From: Prorocentrum cordatum
Taxonomy: Eukaryota; Sar; Dinophyceae; Prorocentrales; Prorocentraceae
Length of the DNA stretch: 64,000 nt
Assembly: GCA_963575745.1 (NCBI GenBank)
Contig: CAUYUJ010019604.1
Coordinates: 88,276-152,275, forward strand
Direction of reading: 5' to 3'
A model generated the notes under the pieces. The model made no database searches. It saw only the letters and a list, made by a program, of their open reading frames with translations, and was not told the origin of the DNA. The translations under genes and the position numbers were made by a program. Positions within the stretch are counted from its first letter, which is position 1, and each line of letters opens with the position of its first letter. Below are positions 7,246 through 16,512 of the stretch, in pieces.

Positions 7246-9838
7246 CTTTTTTGATTTTCGGCGCCTCGTTGATTTTCAGAGTAATCGTGGTTTTCGGCGT
7301 TTTTTTAGTGTTCGGCGCCTCTTTGGTATTCGGCGCCCTTTGAGCCTTTGGCGCTCCTTTGGTTTTCGGCGCTCCGGTTTTCGGCGTTCTTTTGGTTTTC
7401 GGTGTTTTTGTGTTTTTCGGTGCCCCGTTGGTTTTCGACGCCCATTTTGGTTTTCTGCGCACTCTTTGGTTTTCGGCACGTTGTTGGTCGTCGGCGCCCT
7501 TTTGGGTTCCAGCGCCCCTTTGGTTTTCTGCACGCTCTTGGTTTTCGGAGCCCTTTTGATCTTTCGGCGCCTTTTTCGTTTTCGGCGCGTTTCGTTTTTT
7601 CGGCGCCCTTTTGGTTTTCGGCGCTCTGCTGATTTTTCGGCGCCCCTTTGGTTTTCGGCGCCTCTTCGGTTTTTTGTTCCATTTTCGATGTTCGGCGCTC
7701 CCGCGGTTTTCGGCACTCCTTTGGTTTCTGGCGTTTTTTTGTTTTCGGCGCATGACCCGTCTTCGGAGCTTCTGTTGTTCTTGGCGCCCCTTTCGTTTCT
7801 GGCGCCTTTTTGGTTATCGGCGCCCCTTTGGGTTTGGGCGTCCTTCGGCTTTCGGCGCACCTTTGGCTTTTGACGCCCTTTGGTCGTCGACGCCCGTTTG
7901 GTTATCGGCGCGTCTTTGGTTTTTCGGCGCCCTTTTGGGTTTCGGCGCTCTGTTGGTTTTCGGCGCCCCTCTGGTTTTCGGTGCCCCTTTGGTTGTCGGC
8001 GCTCCTGCGGTTTTCGGCGCTCCTGCGGTGTTCGGCACCTTTTGGTTTTCGGCGCCCTTCTTGTTTTTGGCGCCCTGCCCGTCTTTGGGGCTTCTGTTGT
8101 TTTCGGCGCCCCTTTCGTTTTGGCGCCCTTTCGGCTATCGGCGCCTCTTTGGTTTTGGGCGCCCTGTTGGTTTTCGGAACATCGTTGGTTTTCGGCGCCC
8201 CTTTGGTTTTCGGCGCTCCTGTTGGTTTTCGCCACCATCGGGTTCTCGGCGAACCTTTGGCTTGGTTTGGTTTTCGGTGCCCTTCAGGTTTTCGGCGCCT
8301 TTTTTAGGTTTCCGGCGCATCAGTGATTTTCGGCGCCTTTTTTGTGTTCGGCGTTTTTGTGGTTTCTGTCAGCCTTGTACTTTTCTGCGCCCCCTTGGTT
8401 TTCGGCGCCCCTTTTGGTTCTCGGCGCTTTTTCTGTTTTTGGCGCTGCTTTGGTTCTCGGCGCCTAGGTGGTTTTCAGCGCCCCTTTGTTTTGTCGGCGC
8501 TCCTTGGTTTTCGGTGCCCCTTTGGTTTTCGACGCCCCTTTAGTTGTCGGCACCGTTTCGGTTTTCGGTGCCCTCGTGGTGTTTGGCGACCCTTTCGTTG
8601 TCGATGCCCTATTGATTTTCGGCGCCCCTTCTGTTTCCCGCGTCCTTTCTAAGTTCGGCGCCCCTTTGGTTTTGCCACCCTTTTGGGTTTCTGTGCGCCT
8701 TTGTTTCTTCTGCGCCTTTTTGGTTTTCGGCACTGCTCGGACTTTCGGTACATCTGCTGGATTTCGGCGCCTCTTTAGTTTTCGGCGCACAGCTGGTTTT
8801 CGGCGCCCCTTTTGGCTTTCGGCGCCTCGTTGGTTTTCGGCGTTCGTTGGGTTTTCGGCGCCTTATGGTTTTCGCCGCACCGTTGCTTTTCGGCGCTCTT
8901 TTTGGTTTCCAGCTTTTGGTTTTCGGTTCCCGTCTGGTTGTCGGCGCCCTTTGAGTGTTCGGCGCCCCTCTGATTTTCGGCGCTATTTTGGTTGCCGGCG
9001 CCCCTTTGGCTTTTGCCGCCCTTTTGGGTTCCTGTGCCCTTTGGTTTTCAGGGCTCTTGTGGTTTTCGGCGCCTCTTTGGTTTTCGGCGCCATTTTTTGG
9101 TTGTCGGCGCCTCTTTGGTTTTCGGCGCCCCGCTGGTTTTTCGAGACTTCTCGGGTTTTCGGCGCTGCTTTGCTTTTCTGCGTTCGTTGGGTTTTTCGGC
9201 GCCTTTTGGTTTTCGCCGCGCCGTTGATTTTCGGCGCTCTTCTGGTTTTTGGCTTTCCTTTTTGGTTTTCGGCAACCGTTTGGTTGTCGGCGCCCTTTGA
9301 GTGTTCGGCGCCCCTCTGATTTTCAGCACTCCTGTGGTTTTCGGCGCCCCTTTGGTCTTTGCCGACCTTTTAGGTTTCTGTGCCCTTTGGTTTTCGACGC
9401 TCTTTTGGTTTTCAGCGCCTCTTTGGTTTTCGGCGCACAGCTGGCTTTCCAAGCCTTATCGGGTTTTCCGCGCCTCTTTGCTTTTCTGCGTTCGTTGGGT
9501 TTTCGGCGCCTTTTGGTTTTCGCCGCCCCGTTGATTTTCGGCGCTCTTCTGGTTTTTGGCTTTCCTTTTTGGTTTTCGGCAATCGTTTGGTTGTCGGCGC
9601 CCTTTGAGTGTTCGGCGCCCCTTTGGTTTTCGGCGCTCCTTTGATTTTCGGCGCCTCTTTGGTTTTCGGTGGCCTCTGGGTTTTCGGCACACCTTCTGTT
9701 TTCTGTGCCCTTTCGGTTTTCGGCATTCCTTCGGTTTTCGGCGCGCCTTTGGTTTTCACACCCTTTCGGTTTCTGGTGGCTCTTTGGTTTTCGGCGATCT
9801 GTTGGTTTTCGGCGCCCTTTGGTCTTCGGCGTTCCTTC
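7246..9838 (+). repeat. 2.6-kb minisatellite, ~18-22-bp unit, with higher-order repeats
   Basis: About 130 imperfect copies of TTTGGTTTTCGGCGCCCC-like units. Higher-order duplication is visible: CCCTTTGAGTGTTCGGCGCCCC occurs at 8,947, 9,293 and 9,600 (spacings 346 and 307 bp), and a 'gcccgtctt-gggcttctgttgtt' block recurs at about 7,755 and about 8,085. Several frames on both strands stay open through much of it (Phe/Gly/Ala-rich forward, Lys/Pro/Arg-rich reverse). I regard these as by-products of the unit, not genes. Confidence 0.92.
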
Positions 9839-9839
9839 C

Positions 9840-9985
9840 TTTAGCCAAGGGGGGGTGGGGCTTCCAAGCCTCCGCCCTCCTTTAGCCCAGAAGGGGGGGA
9901 GGGGGGGGGCTTCCGGCAGGGAGGGTTCAAAGGTGAGGATGGTAGCTAAGCCCCCCCCCTTTTGGAAGGGGAGGTGGGAGGGGGG
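9840..9985 (+). repeat. GC-rich tandem repeat flanking the minisatellite (right part)
   Basis: Same 'ggggcttccaagcctccgcc' type blocks as 6,800-7,245. Beyond it, 10,000-10,185 is unique sequence containing two palindromes built on GTTCAAGGTTGAAC (10,034-10,049 and 10,106-10,127). Confidence 0.5.
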
Positions 9986-10185
9986 TGTACTGAAGGTTCG
10001 CGTCGTGTCGACCAGCGGCCACCCCTCCGTGGGCGTTCAAGGTTGAACGTCACCGGCGACCCAGAATCGGTCGACGTTGAACGGCTTGACGTCTCGGAAA
10101 CGGTCGATCGTTCAAGGTTGAACGATCCCCGCGGTGTCAGGAACCAACGCCGAAGTCGACACGACAGGAACCTGCCCTATAGGGC

Positions 10186-10504
10186 CAGGAGGAGGAGGAG
10201 GAGGAGGAAGAGGAGGAGGAAGAGGAGTACACTGTAGCCGAGCTTGAGGACCTAGCGCCGGGGTCCTCACGACGCGAGGCTGCCGTAGCTTCCGAGGGGC
10301 GGGAACGAAAGGAGCGGGGGGGGGCTCCCGCAGGGGAGGCCCCAGGGGGGGGGGGGGGGAAGCGGGGCCCCCCTCCCTCCCTCTCCCTCCTCCTCCGCCT
10401 CCCTCCTCCTCCTCCTCCTCCTCCTCCTCCTCCTCCTCCTCCTCGTTCTCCTCCTCCTCCTCCTCCTCCTCCTCCTCCTCCTCCTCCTCCTCCTCCTCTC
10501 CCGT
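10186..10504 (+). repeat. GAG then TCC microsatellites flanking a G/C-rich stretch
   Basis: (GAG)n at 10,186-10,230 and (TCC)n at 10,390-10,500 on the same strand are inverted with respect to each other. The 10,230-10,385 stretch shows no gene. Confidence 0.9.
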
Positions 10505-10675
10505 TTGGACAGGGAGGCGGGGGGGGAAGCTTCGGGAGCGCGAAAGGGAGGGGAGGGGATGATTTTCGAGGGGCGGACAGCAAGGAAGGAGGGGGGGGGG
10601 GCTTCGGGCAGGGGAGGTCCGAGGGAGGGTTGGGGGGGGCTACGCCCCCCCAAAGGCCCAAGGGAGGACCCCAGC

Positions 10676-10750
10676 CCCCCCCCCCCCTCCCCCCCCCCCC
10701 CCCCCCCCCCCCCCCCACCCCCCCCCCTCCCCACCCCCCACCCCCCCCCC

Positions 10751-10793
<43 letters not shown>
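10676..10793 (+). repeat. Poly-C tract (~118 bp)
   Basis: About 118 bp of almost uninterrupted cytosine (a few T and A). It is a G-quadruplex/i-motif-forming homopolymer and is likely to be length-unstable or collapsed in assembly. Confidence 0.95.
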
Positions 10794-10842
10794 TTGGGAG
10801 TGTACCGCGGGCGCGCCCGCTCCCATCCACTCGGACTCTAGT

Positions 10843-11028
10843 CCCAGACCCCCGACGTCATGATTTTTTCAACGTCGACCCGCAGAGGTCTCGACCCCCT
10901 TCCCTGGGACCGGATTTTCATCCTGAGTCGTTTGTTGACGCTTCCGAGGCCCGGCGAGGGCTCCCAAAGTTTGAAAATAGCGATAAACCTCCCGTCGTGA
11001 CTTTTTCACAACGCGAGGGGGTCTGGGG
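10843..11028 (+). mobile_element. Family B TIR element, reference-quality copy
   Basis: The clearest full copy: left end CCCAGACCCCCGACG, then 'cagaggtctcgaccccc', 'gaggcccggcgagggc', 'gaaaatagcgataaacc', and right end GCGAGGGGGTCTGGGG. The right end lies 7 bp before the exon at 11,036. Confidence 0.8.
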
Positions 11029-11035
11029 TTGCGAG

Positions 11036-11213
11036 GCCTCCGGAGGAGCTGCTGGAGCGCGGGACTCTCGTCAGCGAGGCGGCCCTGTGGGTGGAGTGGG
11101 CGACGCACGGCGCGCTGCTGGCGGTCCCTCCGAGGAGGGCCAGCGGAGCCCTCGGCAGCTGGCCCTGGGGGGGACCTCCGCGTCGACACGGCTGGACGCC
11201 GCTCGAGAAACTG
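11036..11213 (+). CDS. Exon 1 of a two-exon gene model, unknown protein
   Basis: 59 full codons, beginning with one base that completes a codon from an earlier exon. The acceptor-like GCGAG is just upstream and a canonical CTG|GTGCGT donor follows at 11,214. The peptide includes PPEELLERGTLVSEAALWVEW and HGALLAVPPRRASGALGSW. The two ends lie 7 bp from family B elements on each side. Donor and acceptor phases agree with the next exon (phase 0), giving the best-supported splice model in the window. No domain is recognised. An ATG start is not seen, so at least one upstream exon is missing, perhaps lost in the repeats before 10,800. Confidence 0.5.
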
Positions 11214-11415
11214 GTGCGTTCCCAGACCCCCTCGTGAAAAATCACGACAGTTCTCTAGTGTTTTCGGCCTCGTCAAAAAAACGGTTCAGGACGGAAAGCC
11301 AATGCCGGGGAAGGGTTCCAGACCTCTGGGGGTCGACGTTGTGAAAAAATCACGGCGTCGGGGGTCTGCGTTTGGACCTTCAGGTCGGGCCCAGGCGCCG
11401 ATTTTTGGGTTGCAG
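11214..11415 (+). other. Putative 202-bp GT-AG intron made of a family B element
   Basis: Starts GTGCGTT and ends GGGTTGCAG. Positions 11,221-11,370 are a family B element in minus orientation (CCCAGACCCCCTCGTG to GGGGGTCTGCG), so the element accounts for three quarters of the intron. Both terminal repeats lie within 45 bp of the splice sites. An alternative acceptor (CTTCAG, 11,383) exists but would change frame. Confidence 0.5.
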
Positions 11416-11613
11416 GTGTCTCAACGCGCCACCCTCCGAGGTCACGGAGGCCGAGCTGCTCTGGACCTCAACGGCGGAAAGCGTACCGATGCCGTCGCTC
11501 TTGCCTCGCTTCTGTCCTGTTGGGCCTCCCAGGAGGCCCTCGTCGCCAGGGCTGGATTCGATTTGGGTTCCTGGTCAGAACGCCCCCCCCCGGAGAGGTC
11601 CGCCGGCGAGTAA
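11416..11613 (+). CDS. Exon 2 (terminal) of the two-exon gene model
   Basis: 66 triplets starting in phase 0 directly after TTGCAG and ending at TAA 11,611-11,613. The peptide contains AALDLNGGKRTDAVALASLL and SCWASQEALVARAGFDLGSW, a non-repetitive, helix-rich coding sequence. It joins 11,036-11,213 without a frame break. No family is recognised; the fold could be a small helical domain. A 26-bp GTAAGG...CCACAG stretch just after the stop resembles splice sites but is too short for an intron. Confidence 0.5.
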   Translation: MSQRATLRGHGGRAALDLNGGKRTDAVALASLLSCWASQEALVARAGFDLGSWSERPPPERSAGE

Positions 11614-11640
11614 CGGTAAGGGTACTTCTTGGTTTCCACA

Positions 11641-11927
11641 GGACCGACGCCGAGCAGATGGCGCCCTTGCTGCGCAGGCGCCCTTGAGAGGAAGAATCGC
11701 CCTCAACCGAAAACGACGCCCATGCACAAAGTTATGTTTGAAACCCCTCCAGGCCCCGCCCCGACGCAGCACTGTGCACACTTTTCCAGTCTTGAGGGCC
11801 AAACGCTTGTGTACTCTACCATTCGTGGGTCGAAGATCGACGACGCCTCGGGAGACGCCAACGCGGCACGGTGTGCACACGTCTTCCGCGGTCAGAAGCA
11901 TAAGTTCACGGGGGTCCGCGCAGACTA
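11641..11927 (+). CDS. Putative exon or ORF fragment ending in TAG
   Basis: An open segment of ~95 codons after TTTCCACAG, ending at TAG 11,925-11,927. It contains MHKVMFETPPGPAPTQHC and TLVYSTIRGSKIDDASGD. Another frame is also open over this stretch, so evidence is weak. It runs directly into the (TAG)n array, whose first triplet supplies the stop. Confidence 0.22.
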
Positions 11928-12548
11928 GTAGTAGTAGTCGTAGTAGTAGTAGTAGTAGNNNNNNNNNNNNNNNNNNNNNNNNNNNNNNNNNNNNNNNNNN
12001 NNNNNNNNNNNNNNNNNNNNNNNNNNNNNNNNNNNNNNNNNNNNNNNNNNNNNNNNNNACTACTACTACGAAATACGAGTACTTATTAGTAGTTTGTCCC
12101 ACTACTACTACTACCACTACTACTACAACTACTACACTAACTTCTACTACTACTGCTACTACTACACGACTACGACTACTACTAATCACTACTACTACTA
12201 CTACTACTTCCCCTGGTGCCTGCGCTACTACTACAACTACTGCTACTACAACTACGACTCCTACATACTACTACTACTAGCTACTACTTACTACTGTAAC
12301 AACTATACTACTTACGACTACTACTGCTTCACTACAACTACTACGTAGTACTACTACTACTACTACTACTACTATTTAATACTACTACTACTACTACTAC
12401 TACTACTACGTCAATTACTGCTACTACTACTGACTACTACTACTACTACTAACTACTACTACTACTACGAACTACTTCTACTACACTGTTACTACTACTC
12501 CGATTACTAACTAGTGCGTCAAGTACGGCCACTACTACTACTATACTT

Positions 12549-12639
<91 letters not shown>

Positions 12640-12661
12640 GACGACTACGACGACTACGACG

Positions 12662-12716
<55 letters not shown>

Positions 12717-12718
12717 TT
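11928..12718 (+). repeat. (TAG)n / (TAC)n array interrupted by a 100-N gap
   Basis: Left of the gap (11,928-11,958) the plus strand reads TAG repeats. Right of the gap (12,059-12,718) it reads TAC repeats, which is the complementary-strand phase of the same satellite. The gap at 11,959-12,058 is an assembly placeholder. The 12,530-12,718 part is nearly pure. Confidence 0.95.
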
Positions 12719-12868
12719 TCAGAGCCTTCGACCCCATCTTTCTGCATGATTTGTCGGGCCGGATCGATCCGTGAGGGTCCAGGGGCCCGCAATTGAGCGA
12801 GAACGCCGGTTGGGAAAGAGTTGCAACACCAGGATCTTATGGTCGTGGCGATTCCCTCTTGTGATCAG

Positions 12869-12998
12869 GTACCCTGGCGCGCACGCCCTGGTGGCGTGCT
12901 ACGCTAACTGGTTCGCCAGGCGTGGCGGCTTCGCGACGGATCTCTTCGTGCCACCGCCGGAGTGGCGCGAGCAGGTCGCGGCCGGTGCTGGCTTCTGA
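12869..12998 (+). CDS. Putative terminal exon, unknown protein
   Basis: Follows TCTTGTGATCAG| and ends at TGA 12,996-12,998. The 42-residue peptide (YPGAHALVACYANWFARRGG ... DLFVPPPEWREQVAAGAGF) is clearly coding-like: balanced, aromatic, with GC-rich third positions. Its start phase (one leading base) equals that of the 11,036 exon. No family is recognised. The preceding 150 bp show no further exon. Confidence 0.4.
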
Positions 12999-13087
12999 GG
13001 TTTTTTTTTCCGCAGTGGTATGTGCAACGTAGGGTAGTTGTCGAGGGAAGAAGCACGATGACCATGACCAAGACCCTCAGATCCTGG

Positions 13088-13372
13088 CGTCCTCCTCCTC
13101 CTCCTCCTTCTCCTCCTCCCCCTCCTCCTCCTACTCCTCCTCCTCCTCCTCCTCCCCTCCTCCTCCTCCTCCTCCTCCGCCTCCTCCCCTCCTCCTCCTC
13201 CTCCTCCTCCTCCCCCTCCCTCCCCCCTCCTCCTCCTCCTCCTCCTCTTCCTTCCTCCTCATCCTCCTCCTCCTCTCCTCCTCCTCCTCCTCCTCCTCCT
13301 CCTCCTCCTCCTCCTCCTCCTCCTCCTCCTCCTCCCCCTCCTCCTCCCCCTCCGCCTCCTCCTCCTCGTCCG
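13088..13372 (+). repeat. (TCC)n microsatellite, ~285 bp
   Basis: TCC triplets with few interruptions. The following 13,380-13,750 is unique sequence. It holds an open frame at 13,518-13,808 that ends in low-complexity sequence; I could not decide whether it is coding. Confidence 0.95.
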
Positions 13373-13803
13373 AGGACACCCCTGAGATCCTGGCGCCTCC
13401 ATTTGTTCGAGCCAGGCGCTTTCGCCTCTTTTCGAGCCCCAGGAGCCTCACATATCGGTCCGGCTCGAAGAATGACGCAGAAAGGAGGGGTCCAGGGCTC
13501 CGGGTGGGATTGTTGCGGTGTTGCACGTTTCTCTCCGCGTCGGGTCTCGGGGGATGTCGCAGGACCTCGTCAACGCCGATCTCGGTCGTGATTCGCGCCT
13601 GCCGTCGCCGATTTGCCATGATGATCCACGAGTTGTCGACGACCCCGATGGACGACGGCCAAGATCGGCACCAGCGTGTCCGCGTCCAGTCTTGGTCATG
13701 GTCCCCGCCTGCTCCTTCCAGGATCGCGCAAATTCGCTCTACTCCGCCACGCGCAGAGGGGGGTGGGGGGAGGGGGGAGGGCGTCTTAGAGGCCCCCCTG
13801 CTT

Positions 13804-13853
13804 CTTAGAAGGCGCGGGCCTCATCTGTAGATGTGAGGCCGGCGCCTTCTAAG
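13804..13853. repeat. Inverted repeat (hairpin), 23-bp arms, 4-nt loop
   Basis: CTTAGAAGGCGCGGGCCTCA(TCT) and its near-perfect complement GAGGCCGGCGCCTTCTAAG around GTAG. Variants of CCTTCTAAGAAGCC follow at 13,865, 14,262 and 14,328. Confidence 0.7.
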
Positions 13854-14110
13854 CAGCAGCCTGTTTCTAAGAAGCCTTCCCCCCTCTCAAGCAGTGGCGA
13901 AGCGTCCCGGCGTGCCTATAGCCCCACCAAACAATGTTCTAAGAACCGTTTGTTGTTCCCACGAAATGTTATTAGAACATTTCTGGCCGGGGCTGTCTTG
14001 TTCTAACACGTCGGGTTCATGTTCTAAGAACCTTGTTTTTGTTCTCAGAACATTAAGAGCATTTCGAGGTATGACTATAGGAATGCCGGGACGGTCGGTC
14101 CCTGCTCAAC

Positions 14111-14473
14111 CCTCCCTCCACCCCCGTGTGCGCGCCGCCGATTTCCCTTCTTTGGCCTCCGCAGATAGCGTGGGAGCCCGTGGCGGCCCTCAATGGAAGG
14201 GCACCGCTGGCACTGAGAAAACATCGAGCTCACGCGAGCTCACTCGAGCACCAGCCTCCTTCTAAGAAGCCTTGCCCCTTCCCCCTTGTCTACAGATGTA
14301 GGGCTGGCGCCTTCCAAGAACCAGCCTCCTTCTAAGAAGCCCTCCCCCCTCCCTCCACCCCCGTGTGCGCGCCGCCGATTTCCCTTCTTTGGCCTCCGCA
14401 GATAGCGTGGGAGCCCGTGGCGGCCCTCAATGGACGGGCACCGCTGGCACTGAGAAAGCATCGAGCTCACGCG
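14111..14473 (+). repeat. Direct duplication of ~126 bp, offset 237 bp
   Basis: 14,111-14,236 and 14,348-14,473 are nearly identical (both contain 'ccgccgatttcccttctttg' and 'tgggagcccgtggcggccct'). Between them are two ACCAGCCTCCTTCTAAGAAG units. No gene was found. Upstream, 13,930-14,060 carries four TGTTCTAAGAAC-like palindromic motifs. Confidence 0.8.
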
Positions 14474-14484
14474 GGCGTTTCGCG

Positions 14485-14669
14485 TCAAGTCGGGCCTGTC
14501 CCCCATACAAGGGGATTTTCGACGAAAAATAAAAGGTACCCCAACAACAGTCTAACATTTTAGTCTGGGGACTATGTTTGGGGTATTTTTTGATTTGTTG
14601 GGGGGTATTTTTGGGGTATGTTTAATTTGTCGTCGAAAATCCCCCTGTAGGGGGACACGCCCGACATAA
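14485..14669. mobile_element. Family A TIR element (MITE), long inverted ends
   Basis: Starts TCAAGTCGGGCCTGTCCC and ends GGACACGCCCGACATAA. The inverted repeat extends ~40 bp (the left arm includes 'aaggggattttcgacgaaaa', the right arm its complement). The interior is AT-rich with 'ggggtatttttt' repeats. There is no coding capacity. No convincing target duplication is seen for this copy. Confidence 0.75.
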
Positions 14670-14671
14670 GT

Positions 14672-15060
14672 GCCTTCCTATCGGGCATTCGGGGAGCGCC
14701 GAACGCGTTGCCACCAAGGGAAGAAACACAATGCGCTCGACACCGTGATCGGGTGGTCCGACATGGTCTGCGGGCTGCTTGGACAGCCTCTTCAGGTCCA
14801 CAGAGGCTTTCGAACAGTCGCGCCGGCGGTCCTGATGAGAGGATCTGGGAAGTCTTGAGGCAGCATCGGTCGGGGCTATCTCCTTGGAGCCACTTTCGGG
14901 CGGTCTTCCCACGAGAACCTCCCAGAAGTGCTCCAGAGGCCGAACGAAGTCGTTTGCCTGAGCTGTTGGGCTGGTTCCCGCGGTCTCGCCTTCGGCAGTC
15001 TAAGAAGGCCCACGCTGCCGCTGCCGCCAAGATGGCTTCAAGACTGCCCAAGAGGCCCCC
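14672..15060. other. Unassigned segment with family D-like motifs
   Basis: Mixed sequence with 'caagatggcttcaagactgcccaagaggcccccc'-type phrases resembling repeat D (31.9 kb). Open frames exist on both strands but none is convincing. Confidence 0.3.
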
Positions 15061-15242
15061 CAGACCCCCGACGCCGTGATTTTTTTCACAACGTCGACCC
15101 CCCCCGAGGTCTGGACCTCTTCCCCAGGACCGGTTTTCCATCCTGAGTCGTTATATGAGGGTCCCGAGGCCCGGCAAGGGCCCTGGAGGCCGAAGACACG
15201 AAAAGCTTCTCGTCGTGTTTTTTTCGCAGCGCGAGGGGGTCC
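15061..15242 (+). mobile_element. Family B TIR element, plus orientation
   Basis: CAGACCCCCGACGCCGTG left end to GCGCGAGGGGGTC right end, with the full internal block order. Confidence 0.75.
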
Positions 15243-15445
15243 TCAAAGAACCCCAAGGTGGCCCCGAGACGGGCCCAGTACAGCCCCAAGTCGGGCCCGA
15301 GAGGGCCACAGGATAGTCCCCAAATGCTTTCCAGACGGCCGAGGGGGGCCCGATGCCGCTGACGAGGGCCTCAAGACGGCCCCGGAGGGTCTCAAGAGCA
15401 CCCAAGAGACCACCAAGAGGCGTCAAAAGGACCCCCAAAGGTCCC

Positions 15446-15625
15446 TCCCCCTCCTCCCCCTTCCCCTCTTCCTCCTTCTCCTCCTCCTCCTCCTTCTCCT
15501 CCTCCTCCTCTTCCTCCTCGTCCTCCCCCCACACGCAATGCCGAGTCTTCTTCCTCCTCCTCCTCCTCCTCCTCCTCCTCCTCCTCCTCTTCCTCCTCTT
15601 CCTCCTCCTCCTCCTCGTCCGTCTC
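15446..15625 (+). repeat. (TCC)n microsatellite, two blocks
   Basis: Two TCC blocks separated by 'ccccacacgcaatgccgag'. The left flank (15,243-15,445) is repeat-D-like sequence. Confidence 0.95.
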
Positions 15626-15913
15626 AAGAGGCTTCAAAAAGGTCCCAAAGAGGCCCCTATGATGGCGCCGAGTGGGACTCCTGAGACGCGAGGGCCGGAG
15701 GAGGAGGAGGAGACGGCCAACAGCTCCAAGAATTGCCACAGACCGCCCGCATGTGGCCCGAGAGGCCCCAGGATGCATTCGAGGCTCAAGATGCCCCAAC
15801 ACACCGTCCCAACACAGCCATGCGGCGGCCTCAGTAGCCGTGTTGGCTCGAGAGGCCGAGGCCTGGCGGCCCTGAGCTGCCTCGGGGTGCTCCCGCTCCG
15901 AGACGGAGGTTGT

Positions 15914-16504
15914 GTGTGGCTAGCGCCGTCCACTTCCGTCGGCCCATCCATGCCGGCAGCGTGCACGGCGGAGGCGCGCAAGAGCGTCTCCTTCGGCTCG
16001 CTGGCGGAGTGCTGCGCCCCTCCCTGCCCGAGGCAGGGGCCGTGCGTGGGCCCAACGCGGGCCACTTCCGTCGGCCCACCCACGACGGCGACGTGCACGG
16101 CCGAGGCGCGCAAGGGCGCCTCCTTCGACTCGCCGGCGGCGTACGGCACCCGTCGCTGCCCGGGCACCGCCGACGCCCGGGCGGGGCGCTGGCGGACCCA
16201 GCTCGACCACGAGGTCGACAGCGACGCGAGCACCGAGCTCTCGACGGGCGCGGGGGCCCAGGCGGAGGCCACCCCGGAGGAGGGCGCCCCGGGCGAGCAG
16301 CAGGATGCCGACGGCATCTCGCTGGCCGAGGTCGAGGCGTACGCCGACGAGCAGGCCATGCGGTTTGCCCCCCTGGTAGACATGCGGCGCGCGCGCCGCA
16401 CGGCCACTGCCAGCATCGGCCGCGCGAAGCAGGTGGACGACGTCATGTTCCAGATGACAGCTTCTCGCCTGTGGCAGCGCCGTGAGTCCGCGGATAAGGA
16501 GTGA
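15914..16504 (+). CDS. Putative exon with a 44-residue tandem duplication
   Basis: An open frame to TGA 16,502-16,504; the 5' limit is unclear because the frame stays open back to the TCC array. A 132-bp (44-codon) in-frame tandem duplication starts at 15,931 and 16,063 (TSVGPSMPAACTAEARK / TSVGPPTTATCTAEARK, each with Cys-rich tails). It is followed by an acidic Ala/Glu-rich segment and a basic helix (EAYADEQAMRFAPLVDMRRA). A frame-preserving duplication supports real coding. The function is unknown, and it abuts a GAG array immediately after the stop. The next frame on plus and one on minus are also partly open. Confidence 0.4.
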   Translation: MWLAPSTSVGPSMPAACTAEARKSVSFGSLAECCAPPCPRQGPCVGPTRATSVGPPTTATCTAEARKGASFDSPAAYGTRRCPGTADARAGRWRTQLDHEVDSDASTELSTGAGAQAEATPEEGAPGEQQDADGISLAEVEAYADEQAMRFAPLVDMRRARRTATASIGRAKQVDDVMFQMTASRLWQRRESADKE

Positions 16505-16512
16505 CCAGGTTG

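Noticed and set aside
7276-8238. A 320-codon minus-strand frame rich in Lys, Pro and Arg, and Phe-rich plus frames
   Set aside because: Follow the ~20-bp minisatellite; several frames are open together and there is no unique flank.
15831-15852. A spliced-leader-like sequence (TCAGTAGCCG-TGTTGGCTCGAG)
   Set aside because: Four mismatches to DinoSL and no downstream retrogene structure; it resembles repeat-D phrases.
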